64,000 nucleotides of DNA, from assembly GCA_035578175.1 (NCBI GenBank), contig JAQMRL010000002.1, forward strand, positions 131,318,171-131,382,170, read 5' to 3'. Below are positions 21,459-32,371 of the stretch, one piece after another. Each line of letters opens with the position of its first letter. Positions within the stretch are counted from its first letter, which is position 1. The DNA comes from Catonia carolina. Lineage: Eukaryota; Arthropoda; Insecta; Hemiptera; Achilidae. The notes under the pieces were generated by a model. It made no database searches and was not told the DNA's origin. It saw nothing but the letters and a program-made list of their open reading frames with translations. A program made the translations under genes and the position numbers.

Positions 21459-22174
21459 AGGGCACTTATAATTCTTTAACGACGTTATATTCTAATCTGC
21501 AATTATCACATTCTCAATTGTTGTTTTCGATAAGAAGATAATTAATTGAGGCCTCCCGGCGTAAATGAAGCTTTACATAAGAAACTCTCTCTGCCTTAAA
21601 TTAAATATCCAATTTCTTTATTTTTGTAAAATGATATTTTACTTAGGTACTTTAGAAATAAGAAACTCTAGAACAGACTTTGGTGTTTCTTTCGTTTTTT
21701 GTTTGTTTTAACTTAATTGTAAAATAATTGATATAATCTGTAATTCAAGATGTATAACGAGTCTATTAAAATACTAATCACATTTACATTTTCATGTCTT
21801 GTGTTATACTCTAGCAAAGATAAATCATTATAATACTTACACGGCTTCAACCTTACAACATTTTCTAATCCTTACTATTAGATTGTTTGTCCTATAAAAA
21901 AAAGAATATTTTAAGGTAATTTAAGAAAATCATAAAAATAAAATTATTTCATTTTTAAACAGAATGTTTTTATTTATTGTTAAAAGAATAAACCTGTTGG
22001 GCAAATAATGTGTTATAAATTATGCAAAAATAGACAATTAAAATTATTGGAATTATTCCAAAGTCTTGTTATGCAAAGGGTTGTTTCTTAAATACGTTGT
22101 AGGTACTACGTACCGTATCGTTACATTTGAAATTTTAAAATTTGCAAAAAAATAATAGGTTATTAAGTGTTGTT
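21459..22174. other. AT-rich DNA, nothing recognised
   Basis: No feature could be supported. Confidence 0.45.
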
Positions 22175-22690
22175 TACAAAAATCTAATATACATTAATCA
22201 CGGGAATTTTCTCTTGCCAGTGTAAATAACAAACAGCATAAGTCATGTTTAATCATTAGTAGGCCTAAACAATATAAAATGAAAAAGTATAACCGAATTT
22301 TAATCATGAGTGAATGACGCAAATTGAAAATTGATTTTCGCAAAATGATTTGAAAAGCCGAAAAAATGAAAAATTGCAGGAACAAGCTACTTCTTTTGGT
22401 TGACCGATTTTGATTCCGTAATCGTACCTAACTTAATTTCTAAGTTTTAGCTTAATACGGTAATCCGTTCTTGAAATATTTTTGTTCACACACACACACA
22501 CACACACACACACAAAGATACACACATAGACCAACAACTAAACACTCATTGTAATTTGGATTCAGGGGGCTTGAAAACGTGCACTTCCGGTGAAAACTTG
22601 ATTTCGAAAAGTCGACATGAAAACAATACGTAGGCCTACTTTCCCACTCATATACTTACTCTTATGGGACAAAAGGAAGTAAAAATAGGA
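22175..22690 (-). repeat. E-family repeat with (CA)n tract
   Basis: Reverse E copy: begins near 'ttttctcttgccagtg', keeps 'gaaaattgattttcgcaaaa', a CA microsatellite (22487-22514), 'agaccaacaactaaacact', 'ggattcagggggcttgaaaa' and 'tgaaaacttgatttcgaaaa'. The TG/CA tract sits next to the 'accaatcgctaaa' segment as it does in the full copy at 39.4 kb. Confidence 0.75.
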
Positions 22691-23131
22691 TGAACAAGCC
22701 TAGTTACGAAACTCGGCACGATGACCTTGAAAAATATAGAACTTCAAAATTGAAACATTTAAGACAAAGAAAATCATAAAATATAATTATATTTTTAAAT
22801 TAAATGTATTGTTTTTTCGGTGAAAGTAAACTTATCCTCTAGGGGAAATAACAAGTTACCAATTATGAAAATTCCGTGTCAAGGTGTCTGGTGTTTTGTC
22901 TACCGAATTCGCAGCCGTATCAGGTGTTCCAAAGTAGTCTAACCTGGTGCCATTATTGTTCATATTGTTCATCTGTAACTTAGAGGTTCAATCTAATGTC
23001 TTGTATAATACCTACAGAGAATATGTTGCATTCCATAGGGTTATTGAATTAATCCATACATGGCCATGTGAAAATAGGATACTCTTGAATTTATAGAAAA
23101 CAGTTCTAATTACATAAGTTAGGAAAACAAT
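22691..23131. other. AT-rich DNA, nothing recognised
   Basis: No coding or repeat similarity was seen. Confidence 0.45.
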
Positions 23132-23133
23132 TA

Positions 23134-23818
23134 CAGTGGAGCGTTAGTTATCAGAAGTAATTGGGACCAGAGCGGTCCTGATAATCAAACCGCTAAATAT
23201 TGTAATTTGATACACTACCGTAACAATGTAATATTAATACATAAACAATCTATATATTTGATAGACAATAAATTTTTTTACGTCTGACTGTTTTGTAATT
23301 GCTGCTAATGCAGACGGCGAGAAGGATGATAGATGAATATGAGTGCTGGAAAAATGCCAGACCTGACTGGAAATTGAACCCGGGATCCCGGCGTAGAAGC
23401 CAGTTGCGCTAACCAATACGCCAACGGGATTATAAAAGGCTACCATAAACTTTAATTTAAAAAGGTACACTAATTTATTGCATTTATTGCAAATGTAGGG
23501 TACTACTAAAGATTTTAAAAAACAAACGGAATAATACAGAACCTCAAAACTAATTAAATTAACAAAAGAAATTACGGTAAAATCCTTTATAAAATATATT
23601 TTAACGCATTTGTACTTACTATAGTGTAATTTAAGAAAAAAATATCTTGAATTGTGCTCTAAATAGTCTCCACTGTCCCTAAATTGAACAAGAAAACTAA
23701 ACTGTAGAATTAATTTTTCTTTGAATTGTTATGTCCATATTTTGGTGGTAAGTATATATTTTTTTCTATCGATAGTGTTTCGGATAACTAACACTCGGAT
23801 AATTGACGATCCTGTGTG
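23134..23818. mobile_element. Pogo/Tigger-like terminal-repeat element
   Basis: Preceded by TA, the left end reads CAGTGGAGCGTTAGTTATC and continues 'agaagtaattgggaccagagcggtcctgataatc'-like in two parts. The right end, reverse complemented, gives CAGGATCGTCAATTATCCGAG and a 'GTTAGTTATCCGAAA' repeat. CAGTGG...GTTATCCGGA...GGGACC is typical of pogo/Tigger-type termini in animals. No transposase frame. The exact right boundary is uncertain. A SINE-3 copy lies inside. Confidence 0.5.
23268..23446 (-). mobile_element. tRNA-derived SINE, family 3 (SINE-3a)
   Basis: On the minus strand: TGGCGTATTGGTTAGCGCAA as A-box region, CCCGGGTTCAATTTCC as B-box region, then 'aggtctggcatttttccagc', 'ctgcattagcagcaatt', and the tail CAGTCAGACGTAAAAAAATTT. 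It resembles a tRNA but has no matching acceptor stem. It is nested within the pogo-like element. Confidence 0.75.
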
Positions 23819-23835
23819 TATAAGATAATTTCAGC

Positions 23836-24200
23836 GAGAAGAAACAATTAAAGATCAAGGAATACATTTTGATGCCAATTTGTTATTTACTGTATTTGTT
23901 TGTTATGTAGCCTACTGGCGATATGAAGAGGTAGTTTCGAAGGCCAGGAAAAATCTTGGATTCGGTTGTGGGTAATTAGAAGATTTCGATCAGTACAATA
24001 TTAAGATTATAAAAAGCCTTATAGAGACTACTGTTGGAGTACTGTTCGACTGTTTGGAATTAGAACAGAAACGTCATCTACAATACGATAGAAGCTGTAC
24101 AAAGAAGATTTCCACTGATATATATTATACAGTCGAGGGTAGTGTCTAAGAGGAGTGCGTTAAGAATTTCGTTGCAATAACTTTAGCTTATTCACACTTT
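23836..24200 (+). pseudogene. LINE reverse transcriptase remnant
   Basis: Broken frames give IKDQGIHFDANL, KARKNLGF, and EYCSTVWN followed after a stop by NTIEAVQRRFPLIY. The order DLGVxFD...SKARKxLGF...LEYCSxVWNP...IExVQRRF is typical of the region after the catalytic box in Jockey- and CR1-like reverse transcriptases. Only this distal part remains, with stops and shifts. Confidence 0.7.
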
Positions 24201-24494
24201 AGACAAGGACGAAAATATAATAATGCAGTATTATTCTGCATAGCTCTGAATGTTCTGAATATTTTTGTAATAGGGTTAGTGATTCCAAATGTGAACAGTA
24301 CCACGCAAAATTAGTCTGTTATTAAAGTTACTAGAAGAACCATATCCCATAAAAATATTTTTGAATAGTGTTTGTAGAAATTGGTATTTGATGTAGGTAT
24401 TTAACGCAATATTTAATAGTTTTGTATCTTTAGTTTGGTTCGTTACTTAATCCTAGGTAATTATTTTTCATACGGCATATTTTCATACGTTACA

Positions 24495-24579
24495 AAAAAT
24501 AATTTCATCCTTCACCATCTGCATTAGCACTATTGCACTATCTCAGAACAGTCAGACGTTAAACCAAAACAAAAAAAAA
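24495..24579 (+). mobile_element. SINE-3 3' fragment
   Basis: Contains 'ccatctgcattagcac', 'cagtcagacgttaaacc' and an A-rich tail, matching the 3' end of SINE-3a. The tRNA-like head is missing. Confidence 0.6.
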
Positions 24580-24829
24580 AATTGTTTTTCTACTTCACAG
24601 CTTATTTTGATTGTATTATCCTTTAAAAAACTTAGAAAAATATTTTGAAAATTATTAAATTAAATATTTTTCCCATTAGATATGGACATTTAAGGTCTTG
24701 TCAAACAGAACGCGGACTATCCGCTCTTGTCCGCGCGGACCCTGTGTTAGACATTGTTACATCATCCTAGTCAAATAGACAGCGGCCTACGCCGCGTACC
24801 AATGTATTCCGCGGCGAACTGTTGGGAGG

Positions 24830-25048
24830 TTGTATTTTTCTACAGAGTCCGTGACGGACAGGCTGGCCGATGAAGAGGAAAAATTCATTGAACTTGTTAG
24901 GGTGCACCCACATATTTTATATGATGTGCAAGATAATGGTTACAAAAACTTGGTTAATAAAGCACTATCATGGAAAGAAATAGCTGAAAAACTTCACAAA
25001 CCATTAGTAAACTCAAATTTTACAACAGTATTTATAACAAAAAATTAG
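24830..25048 (+). pseudogene. MADF (Myb/SANT-like) protein fragment of Harbinger element
   Basis: A 72-codon frame (no ATG start visible; alternative start in the prediction) includes DEEEKFIELVRVHPHILYDV, then KNLVNKALSWKEIAEKLHKP. This is the first two thirds of a MADF domain, the Adf-1-type DNA-binding domain found in the accessory protein of PIF/Harbinger elements. In this family it helps to bring the transposase to the element ends. The rest of the domain (usual CKxRWxxLRD part) is replaced by unrelated residues and a stop, so the product is truncated. Confidence 0.8.
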
Positions 25049-25322
25049 TTTTACGTTTTTACTGTCAACGTGATTGACAGCATAACTGTACATTGAAAGT
25101 GTATCAATCTATAATTAGTGATTGAATTATTAATTATTAACATTATTCATTGACTCAAATAGTTGAAGTAATTAACAAATTGGTCTCGTACAGGGACGTC
25201 TGTTCCTGGTAGTGACTTTGGAGGCAGTATAATTTTGTTATTTACGAACTTAGCTACGATAGAAAGCGGAATTTTCTAAGATATATACTACTATTATTAT
25301 GCCACCATCAACAATAATGAAA

Positions 25323-25532
25323 CTATTGTTGGCATAAACGAAAATACATGAAAAATCGGTCTTCGAAGGAATTCAGTTCATTGCAAAGTCGGTGAAATTC
25401 GCCTAACTCCACTCTTTTGCAATTAATTTTGTGTACCCATTTTCTTTTTCGTTTCGACCGACTCAAAGCAAACAAAATAAGTGATTCTTCTTCGTCTGAG
25501 GAACTGCTAGACAATATAAATTCAAGTTTCAA
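25323..25532 (-). pseudogene. Harbinger transposase N-terminal fragment
   Basis: ATG-free or alternative start; the frame begins with a serine/acidic stretch (SSSSSDEEES), then SKRKRKWVHKINCKR, ELGEFHRL and EDRFFMYFRL. The WVH..N.KR.ELGE(F/Y)H.L...EDRFF.YFR. order is the conserved N-terminal region of HARBI1-like and insect PIF transposases. The DDE nuclease core is missing, and the frame ends soon after YFRLCQQ. It faces the MADF fragment, as expected for two genes transcribed toward each other. Confidence 0.8.
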
Positions 25533-25702
25533 AGTTAAAAAAATAACAAATCATAAAGTCGCCACGACTCGTTCACGTTTCCTTTACTACTGTTCTGGTC
25601 CGTCCTGATTTGTCCGCGTTAAGTTAGGCTCTCTCAGTCCGCAGCGGAATACACGCGGACCGTCCGCGCGGACAGTCCGCGTTCTGTTTGACAAAACCTT
25701 TA

Positions 25703-27101
25703 GTATTAAAATGGTTTTATATAATTTGGTTTTATTAAAGTTTGGTTTATATAATTAAGCGGTTGATAACCTTTCTTCACATCACAGAACCCTTTGACCA
25801 GGCTTTTACTTTTAGGAACCATGTAACTGATTACATAAAAGATAATTGTATTCTATTATTATTAATTATACTAGATTTAATGTTTTAGTAAATCAACCAC
25901 TTTGTAATTTACTATAGAAAATAAGTAAAGTATTTATTTATTTTTTATTTTAGTACAAGAGTCATCTGGTGACTTACTTTTCTTACGGGCAGTGAAATAT
26001 GAAGTCGCAATCGGAGATGGTGGTTGGTTAAAGAAAGGCGATGGGAATTGTAGGAGTGACGTGACTTGATATGTAAATAAATTGCACCAGAAAGAAAACT
26101 GAGCAAAAAGTTTTCTTTATATTTCTTTTTCCTTATATTCTTTTATTTATTCGTGTTTTACTTGTACTGATATTCAACTAAGAATACAAGAAGGGCCTTC
26201 GCTAACAGCAGAAGCAACAACGAGTGATTTTTACTGATAAGAAAAAGAAGCAGTAATAGTAGTACAAGACGAAGAAGATGAAAAAGAAACAATAAAAGAA
26301 ATAAAGAAGTGAGGTCTGAATTCTCAACTCACAAACTCGACCGGTGTAATTTATTGGATCACAAAGACTTTGTTGTTGTCCTGCAAATACTCTTTTAACT
26401 GCACATGATTTAAACTTGATACTCTTTCTGTGCTGACGAGTTTATTTATTCGTATGATTTATTTATTTTTAAATAAATACGACTGTACTTTTTGTACGTT
26501 GTGTATTATTAATGAATTGTACAAGAAAAGGTCCGTTTGCTGTTATCGAATGTAGGCTAACTGTCTAATTTTATTATCTTTGAAATCATTTTTACGTGTT
26601 TCTTTTTTAATTTAAATTAAGATTTTTCACGCCTTTATTTGATTTAATGGATTTGACAATAATGTTAAATTAACGTAAAGTAATTACTCTAATTTTAATT
26701 ATTTTTAATGTACTTTATTTACAACTTAAATTAATAATGGTTATTATAGTTTAAAATAACATAGAGATCCTACCTCGTACCATGTTAACATAAAAACATT
26801 TGCTCAATAAACTACACAAACAATCCATATCTAATTATTACATTAATTTTACTGGGTTTAAAAAATAACCTCCGTTTGTTTTGGCATGATAAACCAGAAT
26901 TTTATTTTTGTTAGGGTTATCAACATACAAAAATGTACCTGAAGTAGGTATTTTATAAAATAATTTTTTTGTACTCGTAGTTTCTGTCATAATAAAAACT
27001 CAGCATGTTCTTTTATATGTAAACATTTCGAGAAATAACACTCCAGTTTTTGAGAAAATGTTTCATGTGTTATTATAAAAACTATATTCTTTCATTTCTA
27101 T
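25703..27101. other. Long AT-rich stretch, nothing recognised
   Basis: A purine-rich patch (GAAGAAGATGAAAAAG type) lies at 26220-26310. No coding or repeat family could be assigned. Confidence 0.45.
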
Positions 27102-27105
27102 TTAA

Positions 27106-27670
27106 CCTTTTCAGTGCCGAAACAATATTTAAATTTTATCTAATACCATTTAATTTGAATAAAGGTGCCAAAAAGTGCACTTATTTCGAAAACTTGCTGG
27201 CGTAAGTATGCCATTGCCAACCAAAATTTCAAAGTACAGAAAAATAAAATTTCCTGTTAATAATTAATTTTGTATTATGTTCATAAAAAGAAGAAATCGT
27301 TGTAACACTAAAAATTTTTTAAATGTTTTTTTTTAGTTTATTTAAAGTCGCATCGTACAGTTTGGTCATTAGCAACTACTGTGGATTTTGGTACCTTAAC
27401 GGTGGTTTTAACGTGTTACAATTTCCAGACCCTAGCCGGGAATCGAACCCGGGATCTTTCGCTTTGCAGGCAAGCGCACTAGTCAATACGCCACAGAGGC
27501 GGTTTCAAAATATATTATTCCATTAATTTTTGTTTAGAAGTTTTTTTGTAAATGTTCGGTTATCCGGACGTTGGCACTTTATGGATAACTTACGGACGTC
27601 TGGTAAACCGGATGTTGTCACTACGTAAAATATATCAACGTCCTGTTTTCGGACGTTGGTACTAAAAGGG
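27106..27670. mobile_element. TTAA-flanked element with nested SINE
   Basis: Flanked by TTAA (27102-27105 and 27671-27674). Ends CCTTTTCAGTGCC and, reversed, CCCTTTTAGTACC. Near the right end are repeats of GGACGTTGGCACT-type sequence. This is the pattern of piggyBac-like MITEs. No transposase frame. SINE-2b is inserted in the middle. Confidence 0.7.
27329..27512 (-). mobile_element. tRNA-derived SINE, family 2 (SINE-2b)
   Basis: Minus strand: A-box region TGGCGTATTGACTAGTGCG (near 27475-27493), B box GGGTTCGATTCCC (27438-27450), then 'ggctagggtctggaaatt', the shared body 'ttgctaatgaccaa' and an A-rich tail. CCGGGTTCGATTCCCGG forms a good T-arm. It is the best SINE-2 copy in the window. Confidence 0.8.
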
Positions 27671-27709
27671 TTAAAGTTGGATCAACATCTTGGGTGAGGT
27701 TGAACGTGT

Positions 27710-27800
27710 ATTCATTTTCCAGCCCCTAGCCGGAAACCAAACTCGAGATTTCCACTTTGCATAACACGCTAACAACTTGGCCATGGAGACCAATTGATTG
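27710..27800 (-). mobile_element. tRNA-like head fragment (SINE-2 related)
   Basis: Minus strand contains TGGCCAAGTTGTTAGCGTG and a decayed B-box region 'tcgagtttggtttccggcta'-type sequence, followed by the 'ggggctggaaaa' transition seen in SINE-2. The body is missing. Not a functional tRNA. Confidence 0.5.
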
Positions 27801-28001
27801 CAATAAAACCATAAAAAAATATAACACCTGGTACTCCGTGATAACACAAGACAAAATATGAACAATTGTTAAAAAATTCATGAAAATTGAGCAAATGGTT
27901 CCATAGTTATGAAGTTCTTTGTATATATTTTGCTGAAATCGATTTTTAAAATTACCATTTTGTCATTTTTAAATCATCACTCATAATGATGTGTTACAGA
28001 A

Positions 28002-28034
<33 letters not shown>

Positions 28035-28160
28035 TGTACTTTATTTATAAAACTTACATTGAAACTAATAAAAATTATGTACAAAAACTTACGCAATAAT
28101 GGAACCTAATGGTTGTCTGCCAGGAAAGCAACCACCTGCTTACGTAACTTCTTAATATAA
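28002..28160 (-). repeat. (AAT)n tract with possible LINE 3' end
   Basis: About eleven AAT units (28002-28034) are followed by sequence that on the minus strand reads 'aagaagttacgtaagcaggtgg'-like in two parts, then AATAAAGTACAATT and the ATT repeat. A polyadenylation-like signal just before a trinucleotide tail is how several non-LTR elements end. The LINE origin is an inference; the microsatellite is certain. Confidence 0.5.
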
Positions 28161-28214
28161 CTCACCCATAAAAATACATTATACTCATACACAAAACATT
28201 AGTAATAACAAATT

Positions 28215-28740
28215 AGAAATTAATAAAAAAACTAACCTCAAAAAACATAACCTTATTTTAATCATGAGTTAATGGTGAAAAATGAAAATCAACCTCAGTT
28301 TGGGTTAACAATACGAAAAATTACTCTTTCACGCTAAACTAGGCTCTGTAGAGAAAAATGTTCTAAATAAAAGTTGTAGATATTTTAATTTCCTATAAGT
28401 TTGATTACATACACTTTTGTCGTAAAATACATAGGCTATTAAGGCTGAAATTTAAAAAAGCAATTTTTTTACAATTTTCATGAAAAAAAATCCAGAAACT
28501 CACTAATTAAAATGCTCACTAAAAACGATTAAAATTAAAGTCGTAGATTTTTACATTTTCTACAACTTTTATCATATTACTTATATAAATTTCTGCGCTA
28601 AAATGCACATTAAAATCGAAATCTTATAAAAACTGTAAATCCGGTGAAAACTCGATTACAAAAAATCGACATGAAAACAATACTTTACTTCCGATATATT
28701 CATTTAGGCAAGAGAAAGTAAAAAACCTAAATTTTCAGAG
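28215..28740 (-). repeat. E-family repeat
   Basis: Reverse copy with 'ataaccttattttaatcatg', 'gaaaatcaacctcagtttgg', repeated 'aatcactaattgac'-related segments, 'aatccggtgaaaactcgatt' and the end 'ggcaagagaaagtaaaaa'. The internal TG tract is absent in this copy. Confidence 0.7.
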
Positions 28741-28937
28741 TGCAAAACAAAAAAATTATTATTTATGATTCCATGAAATCTCCTTCTCATAACTCTCAAT
28801 TTATTTGAAGTACTGCGTTTTCATTTGCCCCCATATTAAAGGGGTTGTGGTAGTGATAAAATTATGAAAATTTAGAAAATATTCTATTTTGTGTTCCGAT
28901 GAATTTTTGTTAAAACCTTCCGATAACTTTACAGGGT

Positions 28938-29160
28938 TTTTTTTATCCGAGGCGGCGAGAAAAACTCATCTTCACTCCCCTCACGATGGGAGAAGTAGTG
29001 TTGGACTCAATTGAGGCGTCCTCATCCAGCCCCAAAGAGGCCGCAACCGCCTTACCAACCAAAAACCCGCCACCTGGCCACTTGATCCGACATCAGCAAA
29101 CAACCCTCCACCTTCCTCGGAACTATTTATATAATACTACAAGGGAAATGTCGGGTTAAA
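28938..29160 (-). mobile_element. F-family GC-rich retroposon-like repeat (F2)
   Basis: Close copy of F1: 'ggcggcgagaaaaactcat', 'ggactcaattgaggcgtcct', 'ccacctggccacttgatccg', 'acaagggaaatgtcgggtta'. Minus-strand A-rich tail at 28938-28945. Confidence 0.75.
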
Positions 29161-29177
29161 ATAAACTATTTACATAC

Positions 29178-29330
29178 TGTCAGCGGGGCGTGGAAGGGAA
29201 CCGTAGCCTAATTCCCCTCTCGCTGTCCAACACTCACTCTCTCACTTTCATTCATCCCTTTCACCCTGTGGGAGAGGGCGATCCCACTGGTCTCCATATG
29301 TCTCCTTCCTTCGCAGTCTCTTTACAGGGT
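29178..29330. other. GC-rich segment next to F2
   Basis: Unusually GC-rich (AGCGGGGCGTGGAAGGGAACC, CCTGTGGGAGAGGGCG). No equivalent follows F1, so it is either a longer version of F or an unrelated unique piece. A 71-codon frame over it shows no domain. Confidence 0.4.
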
Positions 29331-29981
29331 TTTACATACAATATAAAATGTAAGAAAAGTAATTTTAAAATAAAACTGACCAATATGCATTTATATGAAC
29401 GTTAATTAATGATATTATGATAGATTTTATACTAATATGTATCATATTAAAACTAATACAATGACAAAGAAAAACAATTGACAACAGATTAGAAAGTGAA
29501 TTAGTTTTCAGGTAATGAGAGTCGATGTTTTATTGATTTAAATTCTATACACAATGTATGCAAATTATTTCCCCGCCTCTATTCCCATCTTCATTCGATC
29601 AGTTGATTTGACTTAACTCTCGTTATTTCCCTATACATAGATTTATTTATTTATTTATTGCCAATACATACAAAAGCTAGTCGACGTATAACAAAACAGA
29701 TCAAAAGACTTGGAGAGATTGTTGATTCGTATTTAAAAGAATTAACCTATGTCATTTTTAACTGATAGGTTACTAACAGAACACAGAAGAATAATTGACT
29801 GTAAATCTTTTTGTAGAATGCTAAAATGTATTGTGTACTGATAAATTTTGTTGTGTACTTTTATTCTGATATATTTTTTTGTTATTATTCTTTAAACTAC
29901 CATTTCTAATTTGGTTAAAGCTTATCGGTAAGTTTTCAATCTGTTTTAAATTACAGAAATTCGTATTCAGATCATGAAAAA
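29331..29981. other. AT-rich DNA, nothing recognised
   Basis: A short TTTA tract lies at about 29641-29660. No other feature. Confidence 0.45.
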
Positions 29982-30039
29982 TACCGGGTGGTCATAAACT
30001 ATTAAACGCATTTCATAAATGAATAAAAAAGTAACAAAT

Positions 30040-30740
30040 AAAATCTGGTGTGAAGGCTCACACGACTTTCTCTTGCCAATTTAGGTATATAATGAATAAA
30101 TAACTTTTGTTTAATTATTAGTAAACAATGTAATATGAAAACATAACCTAATTTTAACCATTAGAGAATGTCGCAAAATGAAAATCAACCTCTGTACGAC
30201 TGTACGACTTAAAAATACGGGAAATCACTAATTGACGCTAAACTGGACTCTGCAGAAGAAAATGCTTGAAATAAAAGTTATAGGCGTTTTATATCCTTTA
30301 GTAACTTTGATAGGCCGAAATATTAAAAATTCCCATTTTTACCGATCCTGATGAGCAAAAAACACAAGAAAATCACTAATTGACGCTGAACTAGCGTTGT
30401 AGAAAATAAGTCTTGAAATAAAAGTTAAAGGCTTTTTTAATGTTCTACAAATTTGATTATGTTTGTGCACTTTTTCCCTAGAATGTATATTAAAGCCGAA
30501 ATCTTACAAACATTTTTTACCACGAGAGCACAGCCTTCCCAAGTATTTCAGAAGACATGACGCTTTTATTTCCTTGTAGAGAATAAAAATGTGGTTAGGC
30601 TTAATGGAACGATACATCGTAGGAGCCATTTTTTTAAAAAATTCAAAAAAGTAAAAATTGCTCGAATAGAATAAACTAATATATTCAGACTGATTTTGAT
30701 GAAAATGTTCGTGTCGTACTACCGCGATCAACCTGAAAGT
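30040..30740 (-). repeat. E-family repeat nested in composite element
   Basis: Starts 'aaatctggtgtgaaggctca' with CACACGACTTTCTCTTGCC, the family's outer end, and continues through 'gaaaatcaacctctgtacga', two 'aaatcactaattgacgct' repeats and 'accacgagagcacagcc'. The TG-tract end of the family is missing. Confidence 0.75.
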
Positions 30741-31022
30741 AATTAGCGCCGTGCTAAAAATACAAAAATTTCAACTTTTGTATATGAACTTCTACAATAG
30801 TTAAAACTGTTGTTACATTTTATTGTTCAAACCTCTTCGAAATGAACAATTATACTAAGATTTAGCATGATTGTCATATCTTAATTTTTACAATCAGCAA
30901 ATTATGCTGACGTAAAAAGTTGGCTGGATTGTGGCAGCTCATCAAAGTTTTAAACTGAGCTTGATCAGATTTTGTTAATAACCACTGCTTTAGAAGAAAA
31001 TTACATATTAAAATGATCTATA

Positions 31023-31433
31023 ATGTTGTTTAGGTCATCAGCCGAAAAGTTGGTTTGAACCTCTAGAGGCTTTACTAAGTAAAACGAGGAGTGAGGTGGT
31101 TTATTCCCAATTATTTCTTTAATTAGTTTCTTCACTGAGCGGAAAAGTATGATTATCAGCATGCCAGGCTCGCCAAAAAGAATCGATTATCCACCCTCCA
31201 AATAACCCCTTCACTTCATTCACCACAGGTTGTGGCTGTATAATGATGAAAGCATTACTCTCAGAGGAGATATATCTGACTAGTGTCTTACACACCTCTA
31301 CCTCTGCTGTTCTTAAATGCTTCAGTCATATAATTGGCTGAACATATGATAAGAAACAACTATTTCTTTTAGCCCTGGAACTAGCAGATCGAGTTCAAAT
31401 AATTTAATACTCCACCTGCCTGTTATGGGCAGA
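31023..31433 (-). repeat. A-family element, full length (A8)
   Basis: Reverse copy from 'ttgtttaggtcatcagccg' to 'ccacctgcctgttatggg'. All three hairpins are present; the body has one ~20-bp expansion around 'ttcccaattatttcttta'. Confidence 0.85.
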
Positions 31434-31636
31434 ATCTGTAATGTATGGCGTACAGTTGAGTATCATGTAAATATTTTACGCGTCACGAAAAGGTGCTCAT
31501 TTGGAAATTATCAAGCGTTGTGAACAACACTTTTTGAAATTATTTTTTCAGTAAATTAACTTACATATGAGAATTTTTCTTCGTTATTTTTTCATTCACC
31601 TATGAAATGTGTTCGGTAGTTTATGACCACCCAGTA

Positions 31637-32371
31637 CGTACCTGTTATCTATTCATGGTAACTTGTATATATTTATGTGCTATTTGAACATATGTGCGCG
31701 TGCTTCTGTGTTTCTATTATTTTATAGATTCGTTCAAACAAATACACATTAAAATAGAAACAGTAATAGTGCAAGATGATTTTCAGTTCATTTTTCATTG
31801 CTGTTTTCTTTCTAAATGAAATACTTTTTCTATTTAATCTGTTTTGTTAATCAAACCGGTAAGGAGATATTCAAACCGGATTTGTTCAGTCCACTACTGA
31901 ACCTCTTGATTTATTTACCTACTTATATGGTTTTTTTTATTAAAAAGTAAATAATATCTTCCATTTACTTTTATTATAGTTAAATTAATGGCTACAAATA
32001 ACAGTTATAAGAAATCAAGTAGGATAATTAATATCAATTATTGGTACGATCATATTGATTTTGCTTTGAAATAATTGGTTTTAAAATTACTTTTAACTTT
32101 ATTCATTTTTTATTTTACAGTTCTGCTATTTTATTCTGTTTTCAATATAATGTAGAAACTGCGGTTTTTTTAATTGATTTAATACGGTACTTAGTGTTAA
32201 ACTATCAATAATAAAATTCTCTTCTAAGAAATAAATAAAACTCATCAGTAATATCTTTTTTTTTTCTTACAGAGACCTAAACTATATAAAATAAATATTT
32301 TTATTGTTAGTTTTTTCACGTATGTCGATATTGAATTAATTATCACGTATTACATTCCTTCGAGAAACGAC
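31637..32371. other. AT-rich DNA, nothing recognised
   Basis: No feature could be supported. Confidence 0.45.

Larger units (their letters stand above)
24693..25699. mobile_element. PIF/Harbinger element, internally deleted
   Basis: Flanked by TTA on both sides (24690-24692, 25700-25702), the 3-bp duplication typical of PIF/Harbinger. Terminal repeats AGGTCTTGTCAAACAGAACG and, reversed, AGGTTTTGTCAAACAGAACG are followed by GCGGAC-rich subrepeats on both sides. It keeps parts of both expected genes in convergent orientation (next two entries). The middle is lost, so the element is non-autonomous. Confidence 0.9.
29984..31634. mobile_element. TA-flanked composite element
   Basis: Left end CCGGGTGGTCATAAACT and right end (reversed) CTGGGTGGTCATAAACT are inverted repeats whose similarity extends ~50 bp inward (AAACGCATTTCATAAATG / GAACACATTTCATAGGTG). 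TA stands outside both ends (29982-29983, 31635-31636), as in Tc1/mariner-type elements. No transposase frame. The inside is occupied by an E copy and by A8, so the element is much enlarged by nesting. Confidence 0.75.

Noticed and set aside
27438..27493. Intact tRNA gene
   Set aside because: A good T-arm and A/B boxes are present, but no acceptor stem pairs and the sequence continues into a SINE body with an A-rich tail.
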